Assembly: GCA_913060695.1 (NCBI GenBank)
Contig: CAJXUA010000006.1
Location: forward strand, 1-64,000
DNA: 64,000 bases
Direction of reading: 5' to 3'
DNA from: an uncultured Gammaproteobacteria bacterium
GTDB lineage: Bacteria; Pseudomonadota; Gammaproteobacteria; Pseudomonadales; Pseudohongiellaceae
In this document: positions 13,313-24,024 of the stretch, in pieces
Layout of the letters: the number at the start of each line of letters is the position of its first letter
Numbering within the stretch: position 1 is the first letter of the stretch
The notes under the pieces: generated by a model
Told to the model about the DNA's origin: nothing
Databases searched by the model: none
The model's input: only the letters and a program-made list of their open reading frames with translations
Position numbers and translations under genes: made by a program

Positions 13313-14659
13313 TTACTGCTGACTCTCCACCGCTGTTAGCACCGCGTCTTTAGCATTCAGTTTTCTTAAGCGAGCAAAGTAAAATCCGTCGTTGCCTCCG
13401 GCCCCTGGAAGCAGCTGTTTTCCAATACTGCATTCTACCCCCCATTGCGCGTCAATTGTCTCGAGTTTCGCATCGGCATGCGTGGCAAGAAATTGAGCAA
13501 GGATGGCGCTGTTCTCTTCGGGCAGAACCGAGCAAGTGGAATAGAGCAGGAGCCCGCCAGCGTCAAGACAGGCCCAGAGAGATTCTAATAGCTGCGCCTG
13601 AAGCTCGCACAGTTTGGGAATGTCACTGGCGCGGCGCAGCAGTTTGATGTCGGGATGTCGGCGGATGATGCCGGTTGCGGAACAGGGAGCATCGAGGAGG
13701 ATGCGGTCGAAAGCCTTGCCGTCCCACCACTGTTGCGTGTCGCCGGCATCGCCCACACTCACGGTTGCAGATAACTGCAGGCGCTCCAGGTTCTGTTGTA
13801 GTCGTTCCAAGCGACGCGAATCATTGTCTAGTGCGACTAGTTCCTCGAACTCAAAGCCACTCTCTAGAATATGGCAAGTCTTTCCCCCCGGCGCGGCGCA
13901 GGCATCGAGTATGCGCAAGCCATCTTGCAAGTCCATCAAACCCGGTATCAGCTGTGATGCCTCGTCTTGCACGCTGCACAGGCCCTGCTCAAAACCTGGG
14001 ATGTTCTCGACGGGACAGGGACTGGCAAGATACACGCTTGTGGTCGCTAGAGTGCCCGGAACTGCCTCTATGCCAACGTGCTGCAAGTTAGCGAGAAAGT
14101 CGCTCATGTCGATGCGTTGCGTATTCACCCGCAGTGTCATTGGGGGGCGAATATTATTGTCCTGCAGTATTTGAGACCAATGCGCGGGCCAGGCACTGCG
14201 CAGGTTCTCAATAAGCCAGCTTGGGTGCGCAAACTCACCTTGTGGAGTCGCTAGGCTCTTGTTCACTAAGGCCTCGCTGTCACGCAGGAAGCCTCTCAAG
14301 ATAGCGTTGACTAAGCCCTTCGCCCAGTCCTTCTTGAGCGCTTTGGTTGCGGCTACAGTCTCGTTTACCACGGCATAATCGGGAACGCGAAGATGGTGCA
14401 GTTGGTAGAGGCCGATCAGCAATAGGCAGCGAACGTCGTTATCTTTGGTTTTGAGGGGTTTGCTGAGCAATTGGACCAGTATCGCGTCTAGTTGGAAATA
14501 CCAGCGGCAGGTGCCAAAGACTATTTCTTGCAAGAGCGGAAAGCTGGAGTCATCGGCGGGGAAATCGCTACGCTTTAAGAGGCTGGCGAGTGAGCCTTCC
14601 TGTGCGAGGAGTTTGCTCAGTGTGACAGCCGCTTTTGCGCGTAGCTTGCCAGGGTTCAT
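13313..14659 (-). CDS. rsmB: 16S rRNA (cytosine-967-C5)-methyltransferase
   Basis: A 448-residue protein with an N-terminal NusB-like RNA-binding domain and a C-terminal SAM-dependent methyltransferase domain. Visible motifs are LDACAAPGGKT (SAM binding), LDAPCSATGIIRRHPDIK (motif IV) and LYSTCSV (motif VI), the two cysteines being the catalytic pair. It methylates C967 of 16S rRNA. Its start overlaps the fmt stop by four bases (ATGA), and trkA begins at the base after its stop. Confidence 0.96.
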   Translation of the reverse strand: MNPGKLRAKAAVTLSKLLAQEGSLASLLKRSDFPADDSSFPLLQEIVFGTCRWYFQLDAILVQLLSKPLKTKDNDVRCLLLIGLYQLHHLRVPDYAVVNETVAATKALKKDWAKGLVNAILRGFLRDSEALVNKSLATPQGEFAHPSWLIENLRSAWPAHWSQILQDNNIRPPMTLRVNTQRIDMSDFLANLQHVGIEAVPGTLATTSVYLASPCPVENIPGFEQGLCSVQDEASQLIPGLMDLQDGLRILDACAAPGGKTCHILESGFEFEELVALDNDSRRLERLQQNLERLQLSATVSVGDAGDTQQWWDGKAFDRILLDAPCSATGIIRRHPDIKLLRRASDIPKLCELQAQLLESLWACLDAGGLLLYSTCSVLPEENSAILAQFLATHADAKLETIDAQWGVECSIGKQLLPGAGGNDGFYFARLRKLNAKDAVLTAVESQQ

Positions 14660-15621
14660 GACTGGTCTTCGGTGTGCGAGCGAAAGTAATTACCCGGAGC
14701 TAGAATCTCGCGTCGGGAATTGAGCAGTACCGAGACTTCTTGCACAGTCTTGCCAGGAAACTGCATCGTGTGTATCTCTAATACCGAGTCCTTGCATGCC
14801 ACGCGCAGGCTATCTTGACCGTGAGCTAGGATCATTCCTACGGGACTATTATGCGTCTCGCCCAAAGGGGTGGCTTTCACTATGCGAACTCTTTCCCCGT
14901 TCAGGAAACAATAGGCTGGGTTTCTGCCTATTCCGCCGCGAATAGTGCGATTTATGAAGACAGCGGACTGGTTCCAGTCGATAAGGGCCTCGTCTTTCTC
15001 TAACTTAGCTGCGTAGGTGCTGAGGCTGTCGTCTTGAGTCTGTGCATTGGCCTGCAGTAGTGGCAGTTGCGCAAGGCTCTCGATAAGTGACTGCGTGCCG
15101 ATCTGCGCTAAGCGCGACTCTAAGCACTGACGGTCGTCTTCTTCGCAAATGTCGATAGTGGCCTTCGATAGCATCGCCCCGGTATCCAAACCCTTGTCCA
15201 TCTGCATGATGGTGACGCCGGTCTGTTCGTCCCCCGCAAGCAGGGCCCGTTCGATGGGCGCCGCACCGCGCCAGCGAGGCAAGAGCGAGGCATGTACATT
15301 GAGGCAGCCAAGGGGCGGAATATCGAGGACTGCCTGTGGAAGAATCAGTCCGTAGGCGACAACGATGATGAGATCAGCTTTTAGAGAAGCGAGTACTTGC
15401 TGATCCTCTGCGCCCCGTAAACTCTGAGGCTGAAAGACTGGCAAGTCATTTTCAAGAGCGAGTTTCTTAACCGCGCTGGCCTGTAGCTGCTTACCTCGGC
15501 CCGCAGCTCGATCAGGCTGGGTATAGACGCCCTTGATGCGATGCGGCGAGTCTAGCAAGGCGCGTAAATGTTCTGCCGCAAACTCGGGAGTACCAGCGAA
15601 AACGATGTCGTAAGCCTGCAT
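14656..15621 (-). CDS. fmt: Methionyl-tRNA formyltransferase
   Basis: A 321-residue enzyme that formylates initiator Met-tRNA using 10-formyl-tetrahydrofolate. It begins with DIVFAGTPEFAAEHL and carries the active-site block NVHASLLPRWRGAAPIERA, with catalytic Asn and His, and the Asp in MDKGLDTGAM. A C-terminal tRNA-binding domain follows. It lies between def and rsmB, the common def-fmt-rsmB order, with 67 bases to def upstream. Confidence 0.97.
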   Translation of the reverse strand: MQAYDIVFAGTPEFAAEHLRALLDSPHRIKGVYTQPDRAAGRGKQLQASAVKKLALENDLPVFQPQSLRGAEDQQVLASLKADLIIVVAYGLILPQAVLDIPPLGCLNVHASLLPRWRGAAPIERALLAGDEQTGVTIMQMDKGLDTGAMLSKATIDICEEDDRQCLESRLAQIGTQSLIESLAQLPLLQANAQTQDDSLSTYAAKLEKDEALIDWNQSAVFINRTIRGGIGRNPAYCFLNGERVRIVKATPLGETHNSPVGMILAHGQDSLRVACKDSVLEIHTMQFPGKTVQEVSVLLNSRREILAPGNYFRSHTEDQS

Positions 15622-15688
15622 GGGGTATCCAAGAGCAACAAGCCGTCTACCCTAGAGCATACGAATTGTTGTAGTGTTTGATTGCCGC

Positions 15689-16195
15689 TTAGGCGGATTC
15701 TTTCTGGGCTTTGACCAGCTTAGAGCGGATGCGCTCGCGCTTGAGAGTGCTCAAGTAGTCTACGAAGAGTTTGCCGTTGAGATGGTCGTTCTCGTGTTGA
15801 ATGCAAGTAGCGAGTAGCCCGTCAGTCTCGATCTCGAAGGGTTGGCCATTTCGGTCTAACGCCTTCACACGCACCATGCGCGGTCGCGTCACCGTCTCAT
15901 AGTAGCCAGGCACGGATAGGCAACCCTCGTCATACTCTTCTGGAGTCTGGTCTATAATCTCAATCTGAGGGTTGATGAATACCAATGGCTCGTCTTTATT
16001 GTCCGAGATATCAATAACGATCAACTGCTTGTGCAAGTTAATCTGCGTGGCGGCCAAACCGATGCCTGGCGCCTCGTACATAGTCTCGAACATATCGTCG
16101 ATGGTTTTGCTCAGCGCTTCATTGAACTCTGTTACCGGCGACGCTTTTTTGCGTAACCGCAGGTCAGGAAACTCTAAAATGTCTAATATCGCCAT
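15689..16195 (-). CDS. def: Peptide deformylase
   Basis: A 168-residue metalloenzyme (E. coli 169) that removes the formyl group from nascent proteins. All three family motifs are present: GIGLAATQ (44-51), EGCLS with metal ligand C92, and QHENDH with ligands H134 and H138. An open TTG upstream at 16210 is less likely than ATG 16195, which gives [11 protein letters not shown]. It starts the leftward def-fmt-rsmB-trkA-trkH run and is divergent from the LysM gene. Confidence 0.97.
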   Translation of the reverse strand: MAILDILEFPDLRLRKKASPVTEFNEALSKTIDDMFETMYEAPGIGLAATQINLHKQLIVIDISDNKDEPLVFINPQIEIIDQTPEEYDEGCLSVPGYYETVTRPRMVRVKALDRNGQPFEIETDGLLATCIQHENDHLNGKLFVDYLSTLKRERIRSKLVKAQKESA

Positions 16196-16313
16196 ATCGT
16201 GTGTAGCCAAAGATCTGTGATTTGAAGAATTAATTTCTGGACTGTGAACTGCTTCTAGTGCTCAGTATACCTTATTGCTAAGATAACGAACCTCGCCAAG
16301 AGATTGAATTGTA

Positions 16314-17369
16314 ATGATGATCGCGCCAAGACTAAAGAGCTTGCTCCAAATTTGCGCTATTGGCGTACTGCTAAGCTCGCCGCTGACCGGCGCTCACGCG
16401 CAGAATCTTACGGTGTTCTCCGACTCGCCTGAGGCCTATGTAGTAAAGGAAGGCGATACCCTCTGGGACATTGCCTCACTCTTCTTGGACGAGCCTTGGC
16501 GCTGGCCTGAAATCTGGCAGAAGAACCCAGCAGTTCAAGACCCCGATCTTATCTACCCAGGAGATGTTCTCAATCTCGTCTATGTCGACGGCAGCCCACG
16601 TATTGTGATGGATCGCGGTAGTCGTCAGGTAGTGCGTTTAAGCCCCCAGGTTCGTGAGTCTCCCCTTCTGAGCCCCATACCAGTAATTGCGCGACAAGCC
16701 TTGCGGGGCTTTCTTGCGGAGAATCGCATTATTGAGAAGGCGGATTACGACAACGCACCCTATATTCTCGCTAGTGCCACAGACAATCTTATTATGGGCG
16801 CTGGGCACGAAGCCTATGTGCGCGGTGATTGGACAAGCAACGTTAAGAATTATGAGGTATTTCGTTTAGGAGCAGCCTATGTCGATGAAGAGTCCGATGA
16901 GTTTCTAGGGCAGGAGGCAATCAATCTAGGCGAAATCACTATCGTCGCCGATGAGGGCGATGGCCTTAAGAGAGCGTTGATTGTCAGCAGCAAGGAAGAG
17001 CTTAAGGCAGGAGATCGCTTGCTGCCACGTGAGACTAGTCCTCTCGACCCCAGTTTCTTCCCCAGCACACCATCGGGCACTATGCAGGGACAGATAGTGG
17101 GCCTATTGGATAATGAGAGTAAGGCGGCGCAATTCGAGTCCATCGTGATCGACATCGGCGCGCGGGATGGTTTGCGAGTCGGCGATATACTCAGCATTGA
17201 GCGAGCTGTTCCGCCAGTACGCGACCCTATTAGCAATAAGCCCGTCGCATTGCCTGCGACTGAAATCGGCTTAGTATTGACCTACCGAACCTTTGAAAAA
17301 CTTAGCTATGGCGTGATCTTATCGCTGACACAACCTTCCGCTAAGGGAGATGTCGTCAGCGCCCCCTAA
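16314..17369 (+). CDS. Exported LysM-domain protein
   Basis: A 351-residue protein with a signal peptide (hydrophobic stretch to about residue 30, AHA then Gln) and one LysM peptidoglycan-binding module near residues 40-90 (YVVKEGDTLWDIASLFLDE, then WPEIWQKNP). The rest has no motif I recognise. A LysM protein divergent from def and upstream of dprA is also found in Pseudomonas. The function is unknown beyond probable binding to peptidoglycan in the periplasm. ATG 16314 is followed by a second ATG, and either could be used. Confidence 0.9.
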   Translation: MMIAPRLKSLLQICAIGVLLSSPLTGAHAQNLTVFSDSPEAYVVKEGDTLWDIASLFLDEPWRWPEIWQKNPAVQDPDLIYPGDVLNLVYVDGSPRIVMDRGSRQVVRLSPQVRESPLLSPIPVIARQALRGFLAENRIIEKADYDNAPYILASATDNLIMGAGHEAYVRGDWTSNVKNYEVFRLGAAYVDEESDEFLGQEAINLGEITIVADEGDGLKRALIVSSKEELKAGDRLLPRETSPLDPSFFPSTPSGTMQGQIVGLLDNESKAAQFESIVIDIGARDGLRVGDILSIERAVPPVRDPISNKPVALPATEIGLVLTYRTFEKLSYGVILSLTQPSAKGDVVSAP

Positions 17370-17410
17370 CCTCGAAGTTTCTGCACCATTGATCAAGGAC
17401 GATCTCTGTG

Positions 17411-18547
17411 ATGACGGAACCAAGCCTCTATCAGTGGCTACTGCTTTATTTTCAGGATGCCCTCTCCCCTCGCTTGCTCGAAGGCTTGTTGCTGCACTTT
17501 GGGTCTCCGGAGGCTGTGTTATCGGCGTCTCGAGCAGAGCTGCGTTCGCTCGGCATGGCCGCCACCCAGGTCGACGAATTTTGCGAGTGTGTGGATAAAG
17601 AGTCTTTGCGAAATATTGCAGAGCAGTCCTTGGCTTGGAGTCGAGGTTCGGAACAGCACATCATTGTGCGATCAGACCCCCGTTACCCTCCATTACTAAG
17701 AGAGATTCATGACCCACCACTGTTGCTCTTCGTAGTAGGAACGCCGGAGGCTTTGTTGCGGCCACAGATTGCGATTGTTGGCAGTCGTCGATGTTCTGTA
17801 GATGGGCGGCGCAGTACACAGAGCTTCGCCCGCGTGCTTGCACAGCAAGGTTTCTCAATCTGCAGTGGTTTAGCGCGTGGTATCGATGGCGCCGCACATG
17901 AGGGGGCGCTCGAGGCCTCGGGGGTCACGGTTGCTGTGATGGGCACTGGGGCCGATCAGGTCTACCCGATTACACACCGAAAACTTGCCTCGGCTATTGT
18001 GTCCAAGGGTGCTCTTGTGTCCGAACTGCCACTAGGAAGTGGAGCCATTGCCAGCCATTTTCCGAAACGGAACCGGATTATAAGCGGCATGAGCCTGGGC
18101 CTTATAGTGGTAGAGGCTGCGCCTAGGAGTGGCACTTTAATCAGTGCACGCCTAGCGATGGAGCAAAACAGAGAGTTATTCGCGGTTCCGGGCTCCATCC
18201 GTAATCCGCTTTCCCATGGACCACACCGACTAATTCAACAAGGAGCGCACCTAGTCGATGCGCCGGAACAAATCGTTGAACATTTACAAAGCCTGCTTGG
18301 CTCTCAGCTTGCTTTACTAGAAGAGAGTGCGGCATCAATAAAGCCAGTTGCTTCGGGTCAAGAGGCAGCTGCAGGTTTGCCTCCCGAGCAGGCGAAGCTG
18401 TTGCAGTCCATGGGTTTCGACCCCGTCAGCGTGGAGACATTAGTGGAGCGCACAGACTTGCCTTTGAGCTCCGTGCAAACCGCACTGCTGAGCTTAGAGC
18501 TTCAGGGAGTCGTGCGGCTAGACGCAGGACACTATGTTCTCTGCTAA
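17411..18547 (+). CDS. dprA: DNA processing protein DprA
   Basis: A 378-residue protein with an N-terminal helical region, the central Rossmann-like DprA domain (VGSRRCSVDGRR, SGLARGIDGAAHEGAL, PKRNRIISGMS, EAAPRSGTLISARLA, AVPGS), and a C-terminal winged-helix region. It loads RecA on incoming single-stranded DNA during natural transformation. A GTG lies directly before the ATG at 17411 and either could start translation. It follows the LysM gene by about 40 bases. Confidence 0.95.
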   Translation: MTEPSLYQWLLLYFQDALSPRLLEGLLLHFGSPEAVLSASRAELRSLGMAATQVDEFCECVDKESLRNIAEQSLAWSRGSEQHIIVRSDPRYPPLLREIHDPPLLLFVVGTPEALLRPQIAIVGSRRCSVDGRRSTQSFARVLAQQGFSICSGLARGIDGAAHEGALEASGVTVAVMGTGADQVYPITHRKLASAIVSKGALVSELPLGSGAIASHFPKRNRIISGMSLGLIVVEAAPRSGTLISARLAMEQNRELFAVPGSIRNPLSHGPHRLIQQGAHLVDAPEQIVEHLQSLLGSQLALLEESAASIKPVASGQEAAAGLPPEQAKLLQSMGFDPVSVETLVERTDLPLSSVQTALLSLELQGVVRLDAGHYVLC

Positions 18548-18648
18548 GATTTTGAGTTAGTGTTTCGAGCTAGGTGTCGCGCTTGCAAGGCGAAACAGAC
18601 TGCTGTAATTTCACCGCTCTATTTTTTCCCCCAAAATGAGGACCAGAA

Positions 18649-20084
<1,436 letters not shown>

Positions 20085-20104
20085 CATCTTTTGAGGGGTA
20101 GGCA

Positions 20105-20932
20105 TTGGACCGTTACGCAGTCTTCGGAGATCCAATCAAGCAGAGCAAATCCCCGTGGATACACGCTCGGTTCGCCGAGCAATCCCAGCAGGCTTTGGAA
20201 TACAGTGCGCGGTTAGTAAAACTCGAAGATTTCGAGCGCAGCGTTGCTGAGTTTTTTGAAAATGGCGGCAAGGGCCTCAATATTACAGCGCCCCTTAAGG
20301 AGCGCGCATGGGCCATGGCTAAGCGTCATAGCGAGGCGGCGCGTAAAGCTGGTGCGGTAAATACACTTTATCGCGACTCGGATGGAGCTTTGATCGGTGA
20401 GAATACCGATGGCACTGGATTGCTGCGTGATCTAAAGCAGAACCATGGTGCAGTACTTTCCGAAAAGCGCATACTTCTATTGGGGGCTGGCGGCGCAGTT
20501 AAGGGGGTTCTAGCTAATCTAATCGCGGAATCTCCGAGTGCGATTTATATAGCCAACCGCACCGTGGAGAACGCCCAAGCGCTTGCTAATGCTGTGCAGT
20601 CAAAGGTGGAGATCCACGCTGTTCACTATGACGACATTCCCACCGAAGCCTTTGACTTTATCATCAACGGTACTTCCGTTGGTTTGCAAGGCGGCCTACC
20701 CAAGGTTCATAGCGGCGCAGTGAGCACTCACACATGGTGTTATGACATGATCTACGGCGTGGGGGATACTAAGTTTCAGACTTGGGCAAAATCGCTGCAG
20801 GCAGCCCATGCCCACGACGGGCTAGGGATGCTAGTAGAGCAAGCAGCAGAGTCTTTTAGAATTTGGCGCGGCCATAGCCCACAAACAGAGCCGGTGATTC
20901 GACAACTGCGTCAGCTGCTTGCGCAAGCCTAA
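20105..20932 (+). CDS. aroE: Shikimate dehydrogenase
   Basis: A 275-residue NADPH-dependent enzyme reducing 3-dehydroshikimate. Visible are DPIKQSKSPWIH (shikimate binding), NITAPLKE with the catalytic lysine, NTDGTGL with the partner aspartate, and the dinucleotide motif GAGGAVKG. The start is TTG at 20105, with GAGGGG seven bases upstream, giving (M)DRYAVFGDPI as in the family. It converges on the carbonic-anhydrase-family gene with five bases between and no visible terminator. Confidence 0.96.
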   Translation: MDRYAVFGDPIKQSKSPWIHARFAEQSQQALEYSARLVKLEDFERSVAEFFENGGKGLNITAPLKERAWAMAKRHSEAARKAGAVNTLYRDSDGALIGENTDGTGLLRDLKQNHGAVLSEKRILLLGAGGAVKGVLANLIAESPSAIYIANRTVENAQALANAVQSKVEIHAVHYDDIPTEAFDFIINGTSVGLQGGLPKVHSGAVSTHTWCYDMIYGVGDTKFQTWAKSLQAAHAHDGLGMLVEQAAESFRIWRGHSPQTEPVIRQLRQLLAQA

Positions 20933-20937
20933 TAACT

Positions 20938-21495
20938 TCAACCGTAATCGGATTCCGCCGCGGCCAACGAGTGTTTGTGTTGCTCTTTAAGTTCGACGTA
21001 CTTCCCCGCGGTATATTGAAAATAATTCAATTCCTCTTCACTCAGTTTGCGAATCTTCTTTACCGGCGAGCCAACATAGAGGTGACCGCTCTCCAGTATC
21101 TTGCCCGGCGGAACTAGACTGCCACCGCCAACCACTACATCTGACTCGATTTTTACGCCGTCCATGACGATCGCGCCCATACCCACTAGCACCCTGTCCC
21201 CAATAGTGCAGCCATGTAACATCACTTTATGACCGACGGTAACGTCATTGCCTATTTGCGTGGGGAAGCCACCTGGGTTCATCGCCCCATCGTGGGTCAC
21301 ATGAATTACGGTGCCGTCTTGGATGCTGCAACGATCGCCGATCGAAATGCTGTTCACATCGCCGCGAATTACAGCGAACGGCCACACTGAGCTATGTTGG
21401 CCGATGCTGACCTTGCCAATGACTAGCGCGGCGGGATCGATGAAGGCAGTCCGATCCACTATGGGGATTTGTTTATCGAAAGCGCGAATACTCAT
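20938..21495 (-). CDS. Gamma carbonic anhydrase family protein
   Basis: A 185-residue left-handed beta-helix protein with hexapeptide repeats (for example IGDRCSIQDGTVIHV). Histidines in VIHVTHDG and VGHKVMLHG sit where the family binds its metal. It resembles YrdA/PaaY-type proteins, and carbonic anhydrase activity is not certain. The frame is open upstream to 21603, overlapping the divergent prlC start, but ATG 21495 gives MSIRAFDKQIP and the normal length. It is divergent from prlC, an arrangement also found in Pseudomonas. Confidence 0.92.
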   Translation of the reverse strand: MSIRAFDKQIPIVDRTAFIDPAALVIGKVSIGQHSSVWPFAVIRGDVNSISIGDRCSIQDGTVIHVTHDGAMNPGGFPTQIGNDVTVGHKVMLHGCTIGDRVLVGMGAIVMDGVKIESDVVVGGGSLVPPGKILESGHLYVGSPVKKIRKLSEEELNYFQYTAGKYVELKEQHKHSLAAAESDYG

Positions 21496-21587
21496 GCTGT
21501 TTCTCTGAAGGGTTTTGGGCTTGTTTGGTAATGTAGCACTGCGTTGCAGTAGTATACAGATTACAACACCGACTATTAGAGGTAGCC

Positions 21588-23639
21588 ATGAGCCACAATC
21601 CACTCCTTCAATTTGACCAACTGCCCGATTTCCCCGAGATTAGCGCCGAGCATATAGAGCCCGCCGTTACCGGCGTGTTAAGTCAAAACAGTGAGGTGCT
21701 AATTGCGTTATTGGCCAGCGCAAAGAATAAAACCGAGCCGGATTGGGACAGTCTTATGGCGCCATTGGAAGAGATGGAGGACAACTTAAACAAAGTCTGG
21801 TCAACGGCAAGCCATCTCAATGCCGTCAACAATACTGGCCCAATCCGCGAAGCCTACAATAAGTGCCAGCCTCTCATAACCCAGTACTACACCGAGCTAG
21901 GCCAGAATCGAGCGCTTTTCGAATGTGTTGAGGCATTGAACGCGCGTGCGCAGAAACTTAAGCTCAGCAATACGCAGCGTAAGGTCCTGCGCGACTACTT
22001 GCTGGACTTCAAACTCGCGGGTGTTGATCTCGATGACGACAAAAAGGAGACATTCGCGGCAGTAGAGGCCAAGTTAAGTAAATTATCAACGAAGTTTAGT
22101 AATAATGTTCTCGACTCCACTATGGCTTGGAGTAAGTTGATCAGTGATGATACTGACTTAGCGGGTGTGCCCGAGGCGAGTATGCAAACGGCGGCAGACT
22201 TGGCGCAGAGCAAAGACCAGGAGGGCTATCTTCTAACGCTAGATGCCCCCTGCTACATCGCCATCAGCACTCACGCCGACAATCGTCAATTGCGTGAAGA
22301 GATGTATACCGCCTTCACGACACGCGCCTCAGACCAAGGGGGTCACGATCTACAGTTCGATAATACGGGGATAATCGCCGAAATCTTAGCCTGCCGCGCG
22401 CAGCTTGCCCAATTGCTCGGTTATCACAACTACGCCGAGGTTTCGGTGGCCCGAAAAATGGCGAAATCGGTGGGCCGCGTTAATGACTTTCTTGCCGACC
22501 TTGCCACCCTAGCGGTGCCGGCAGCGCAAGCCGAGTTCGAAGAATTGAGCGAGTTTGCTCTGCAAGAACACGGTATTGCCGAGCTGAAAGCCTGGGACAT
22601 CGCCTATTACAGCGAGAAACTACGTAAACGCAATTTCGATATCTCCCAGGAAGAGCTGCGCCCCTATTTCCCATTAACTCAAGTGCAGGAAGGCTTGTTT
22701 GCCATCGCTAGCCGAATCTACGGTATAGAGATACGAGCGAACACGCAGATGAGTAAGTGGAACCCGCTTGTTCAGGCATTTGATGTGAGTCGTAACAACA
22801 AGGTGATCGCGCGTTTCTATTTCGATGTGTTTACGCGCGAAGGTAAGCGCTCAGGCGCGTGGATGGCCGAGTGTCGGTCGCGCAGGCAGCTCGCTGATGA
22901 AAGCATTCAGACACCGGTGGCCTATCTCGTGTGCAATTTCTCCAAAGGAAGTGAGAAATCCCCTGCCTTACTCTCCCACAATGAAGTGACTACGTTATTT
23001 CATGAGTTTGGTCATGGGCTGCACCATATGCTGACCGCCGAAACACACCTGCGCTGCTCGGGAATCAGCGGTGTTGCTTGGGATGCCGTCGAACTGCCGA
23101 GCCAACTCATGGAGAACTGGTGCTGGGATAAGCAGGCGATCGCGCTAATCTCTTCCCATTTCGAGACTAAGGAGCCTTTGCCAGAGGCGCTTCTAAACAA
23201 GCTATTGCAAGCCAAAAACTTCCAAGCGGGTATGAGAACCGTTCGACAACTAGAGTTTGCGATGTTCGATTTCAAGCTGCATCAATTGGCAGGACCGTTT
23301 AACTCAGACCTTGTTTCACAAGTTATGGAAGATGTGCGAGCGCTAACTTCGGTATATGATGTGCCCAGTAGTAATCGCTTTGCGAATGGCTTCTCTCATA
23401 TCTTCGCCGGGGGTTATGCGGCGGGTTATTACAGCTATAAATGGGCCGAAGTCCTCTCTGCCGACGTCTTCTCAGTTTTCGCCGAAACAGGGGTGTTCAA
23501 TCAAGCAACGGGTGAAGCTTTCCTTAATAAGGTGCTCTCGCGAGGCGGGTCGGACGATGCATCGGTTTTATTCGAAGCTTTTATGGGGCGCGAACCCCAG
23601 CTCGAGGCTTTGCTAAAACAGGACGGACTGTTGCGTTAG
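21588..23639 (+). CDS. prlC: Oligopeptidase A (M3 family zinc metallopeptidase)
   Basis: A 683-residue cytosolic peptidase, the usual length, that degrades oligopeptides including cleaved signal peptides. The zinc motif HEFGHGLHHM (HEXXH) is intact, and downstream AWDAVELPSQLMENW carries the third ligand glutamate. A typical start MSHNPLLQFDQLPDF follows AGAGGT. It is followed by the 385-base gap that holds the cox promoter and leader. Confidence 0.97.
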   Translation: MSHNPLLQFDQLPDFPEISAEHIEPAVTGVLSQNSEVLIALLASAKNKTEPDWDSLMAPLEEMEDNLNKVWSTASHLNAVNNTGPIREAYNKCQPLITQYYTELGQNRALFECVEALNARAQKLKLSNTQRKVLRDYLLDFKLAGVDLDDDKKETFAAVEAKLSKLSTKFSNNVLDSTMAWSKLISDDTDLAGVPEASMQTAADLAQSKDQEGYLLTLDAPCYIAISTHADNRQLREEMYTAFTTRASDQGGHDLQFDNTGIIAEILACRAQLAQLLGYHNYAEVSVARKMAKSVGRVNDFLADLATLAVPAAQAEFEELSEFALQEHGIAELKAWDIAYYSEKLRKRNFDISQEELRPYFPLTQVQEGLFAIASRIYGIEIRANTQMSKWNPLVQAFDVSRNNKVIARFYFDVFTREGKRSGAWMAECRSRRQLADESIQTPVAYLVCNFSKGSEKSPALLSHNEVTTLFHEFGHGLHHMLTAETHLRCSGISGVAWDAVELPSQLMENWCWDKQAIALISSHFETKEPLPEALLNKLLQAKNFQAGMRTVRQLEFAMFDFKLHQLAGPFNSDLVSQVMEDVRALTSVYDVPSSNRFANGFSHIFAGGYAAGYYSYKWAEVLSADVFSVFAETGVFNQATGEAFLNKVLSRGGSDDASVLFEAFMGREPQLEALLKQDGLLR

Positions 23640-23734
23640 ATCAATTTGATGCCAAGAACTGACAACTTGTTACCACTTTGGTCGAAATAGGCGTCGATTC
23701 GGGCATTGTAGGATGGTATTTCAAAAAGAGTTTT

Positions 23735-23743
23735 TGCTATAAT
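23735..23743 (+). promoter_or_regulatory. Extended -10 promoter for the cox operon
   Basis: TGC followed by TATAAT at 23738-23743 is a consensus extended -10 element. No good -35 lies at the usual distance, as is common for extended -10 promoters. Transcription would start near 23750, leaving a leader of about 270 bases before coxB. Confidence 0.6.
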
Positions 23744-23749
23744 CGCCGC

Positions 23750-24009
23750 GCTTCTATTGCGCCCACATGATTTTGAAGGGGTTTTCTATTTTCCTTGGTC
23801 ATTTCCAAGGTAGTGCCTTTTAGTTGTATGTGGGTTCGATTGTTTATTCCTGTCTAGCAAATCCACACAAGTGGACTAGGGTCGCAAAGCTATTTGACCC
23901 ACTTCAGGCTTTAATCAGATCGTCGCTGTAATTTAAGCCGTAGGTCTCAGGAGAGCGAGGCCCGAACCAATAACAAAGAATTAATATTAACTCAGCCTTT
24001 TTCTAATCA
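23750..24009 (+). ncRNA. Structured 5' leader of the coxB operon (candidate regulatory RNA)
   Basis: This gap holds no credible gene but several inverted repeats. CCCACAT (23762-23768) pairs with ATGTGGG (23828-23834) and encloses CCTTGG/CCAAGG (23793-23798 with 23805-23810). TCCAC/GTGGA (23862-23866 with 23871-23875) overlaps an alternative pairing of AAGTGG (23869-23874) with CCACTT (23899-23904). GGGTC (23879-23883) can pair with GACCC (23896-23900). GGCTTTAAT (23907-23915) pairs with ATTTAAGCC (23931-23939) with one mismatch. The overlap suggests two alternative folds. I recognise no known riboswitch class. Confidence 0.5.
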
Positions 24010-24024
24010 ATGGAGACACGGCGA

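Noticed and set aside
17590-17598. TGTGGATAA, a perfect DnaA box inside dprA
   Set aside because: A single 9-base match is expected by chance about once in two such windows, and it lies in coding sequence away from the dnaA region without neighbouring boxes.
23828-23842. GGGTTCGATT, resembling a tRNA T-loop, with an upstream CCCACAT pairing
   Set aside because: No acceptor, D and anticodon arms of tRNA length fit, and the stem belongs to the larger leader structure.
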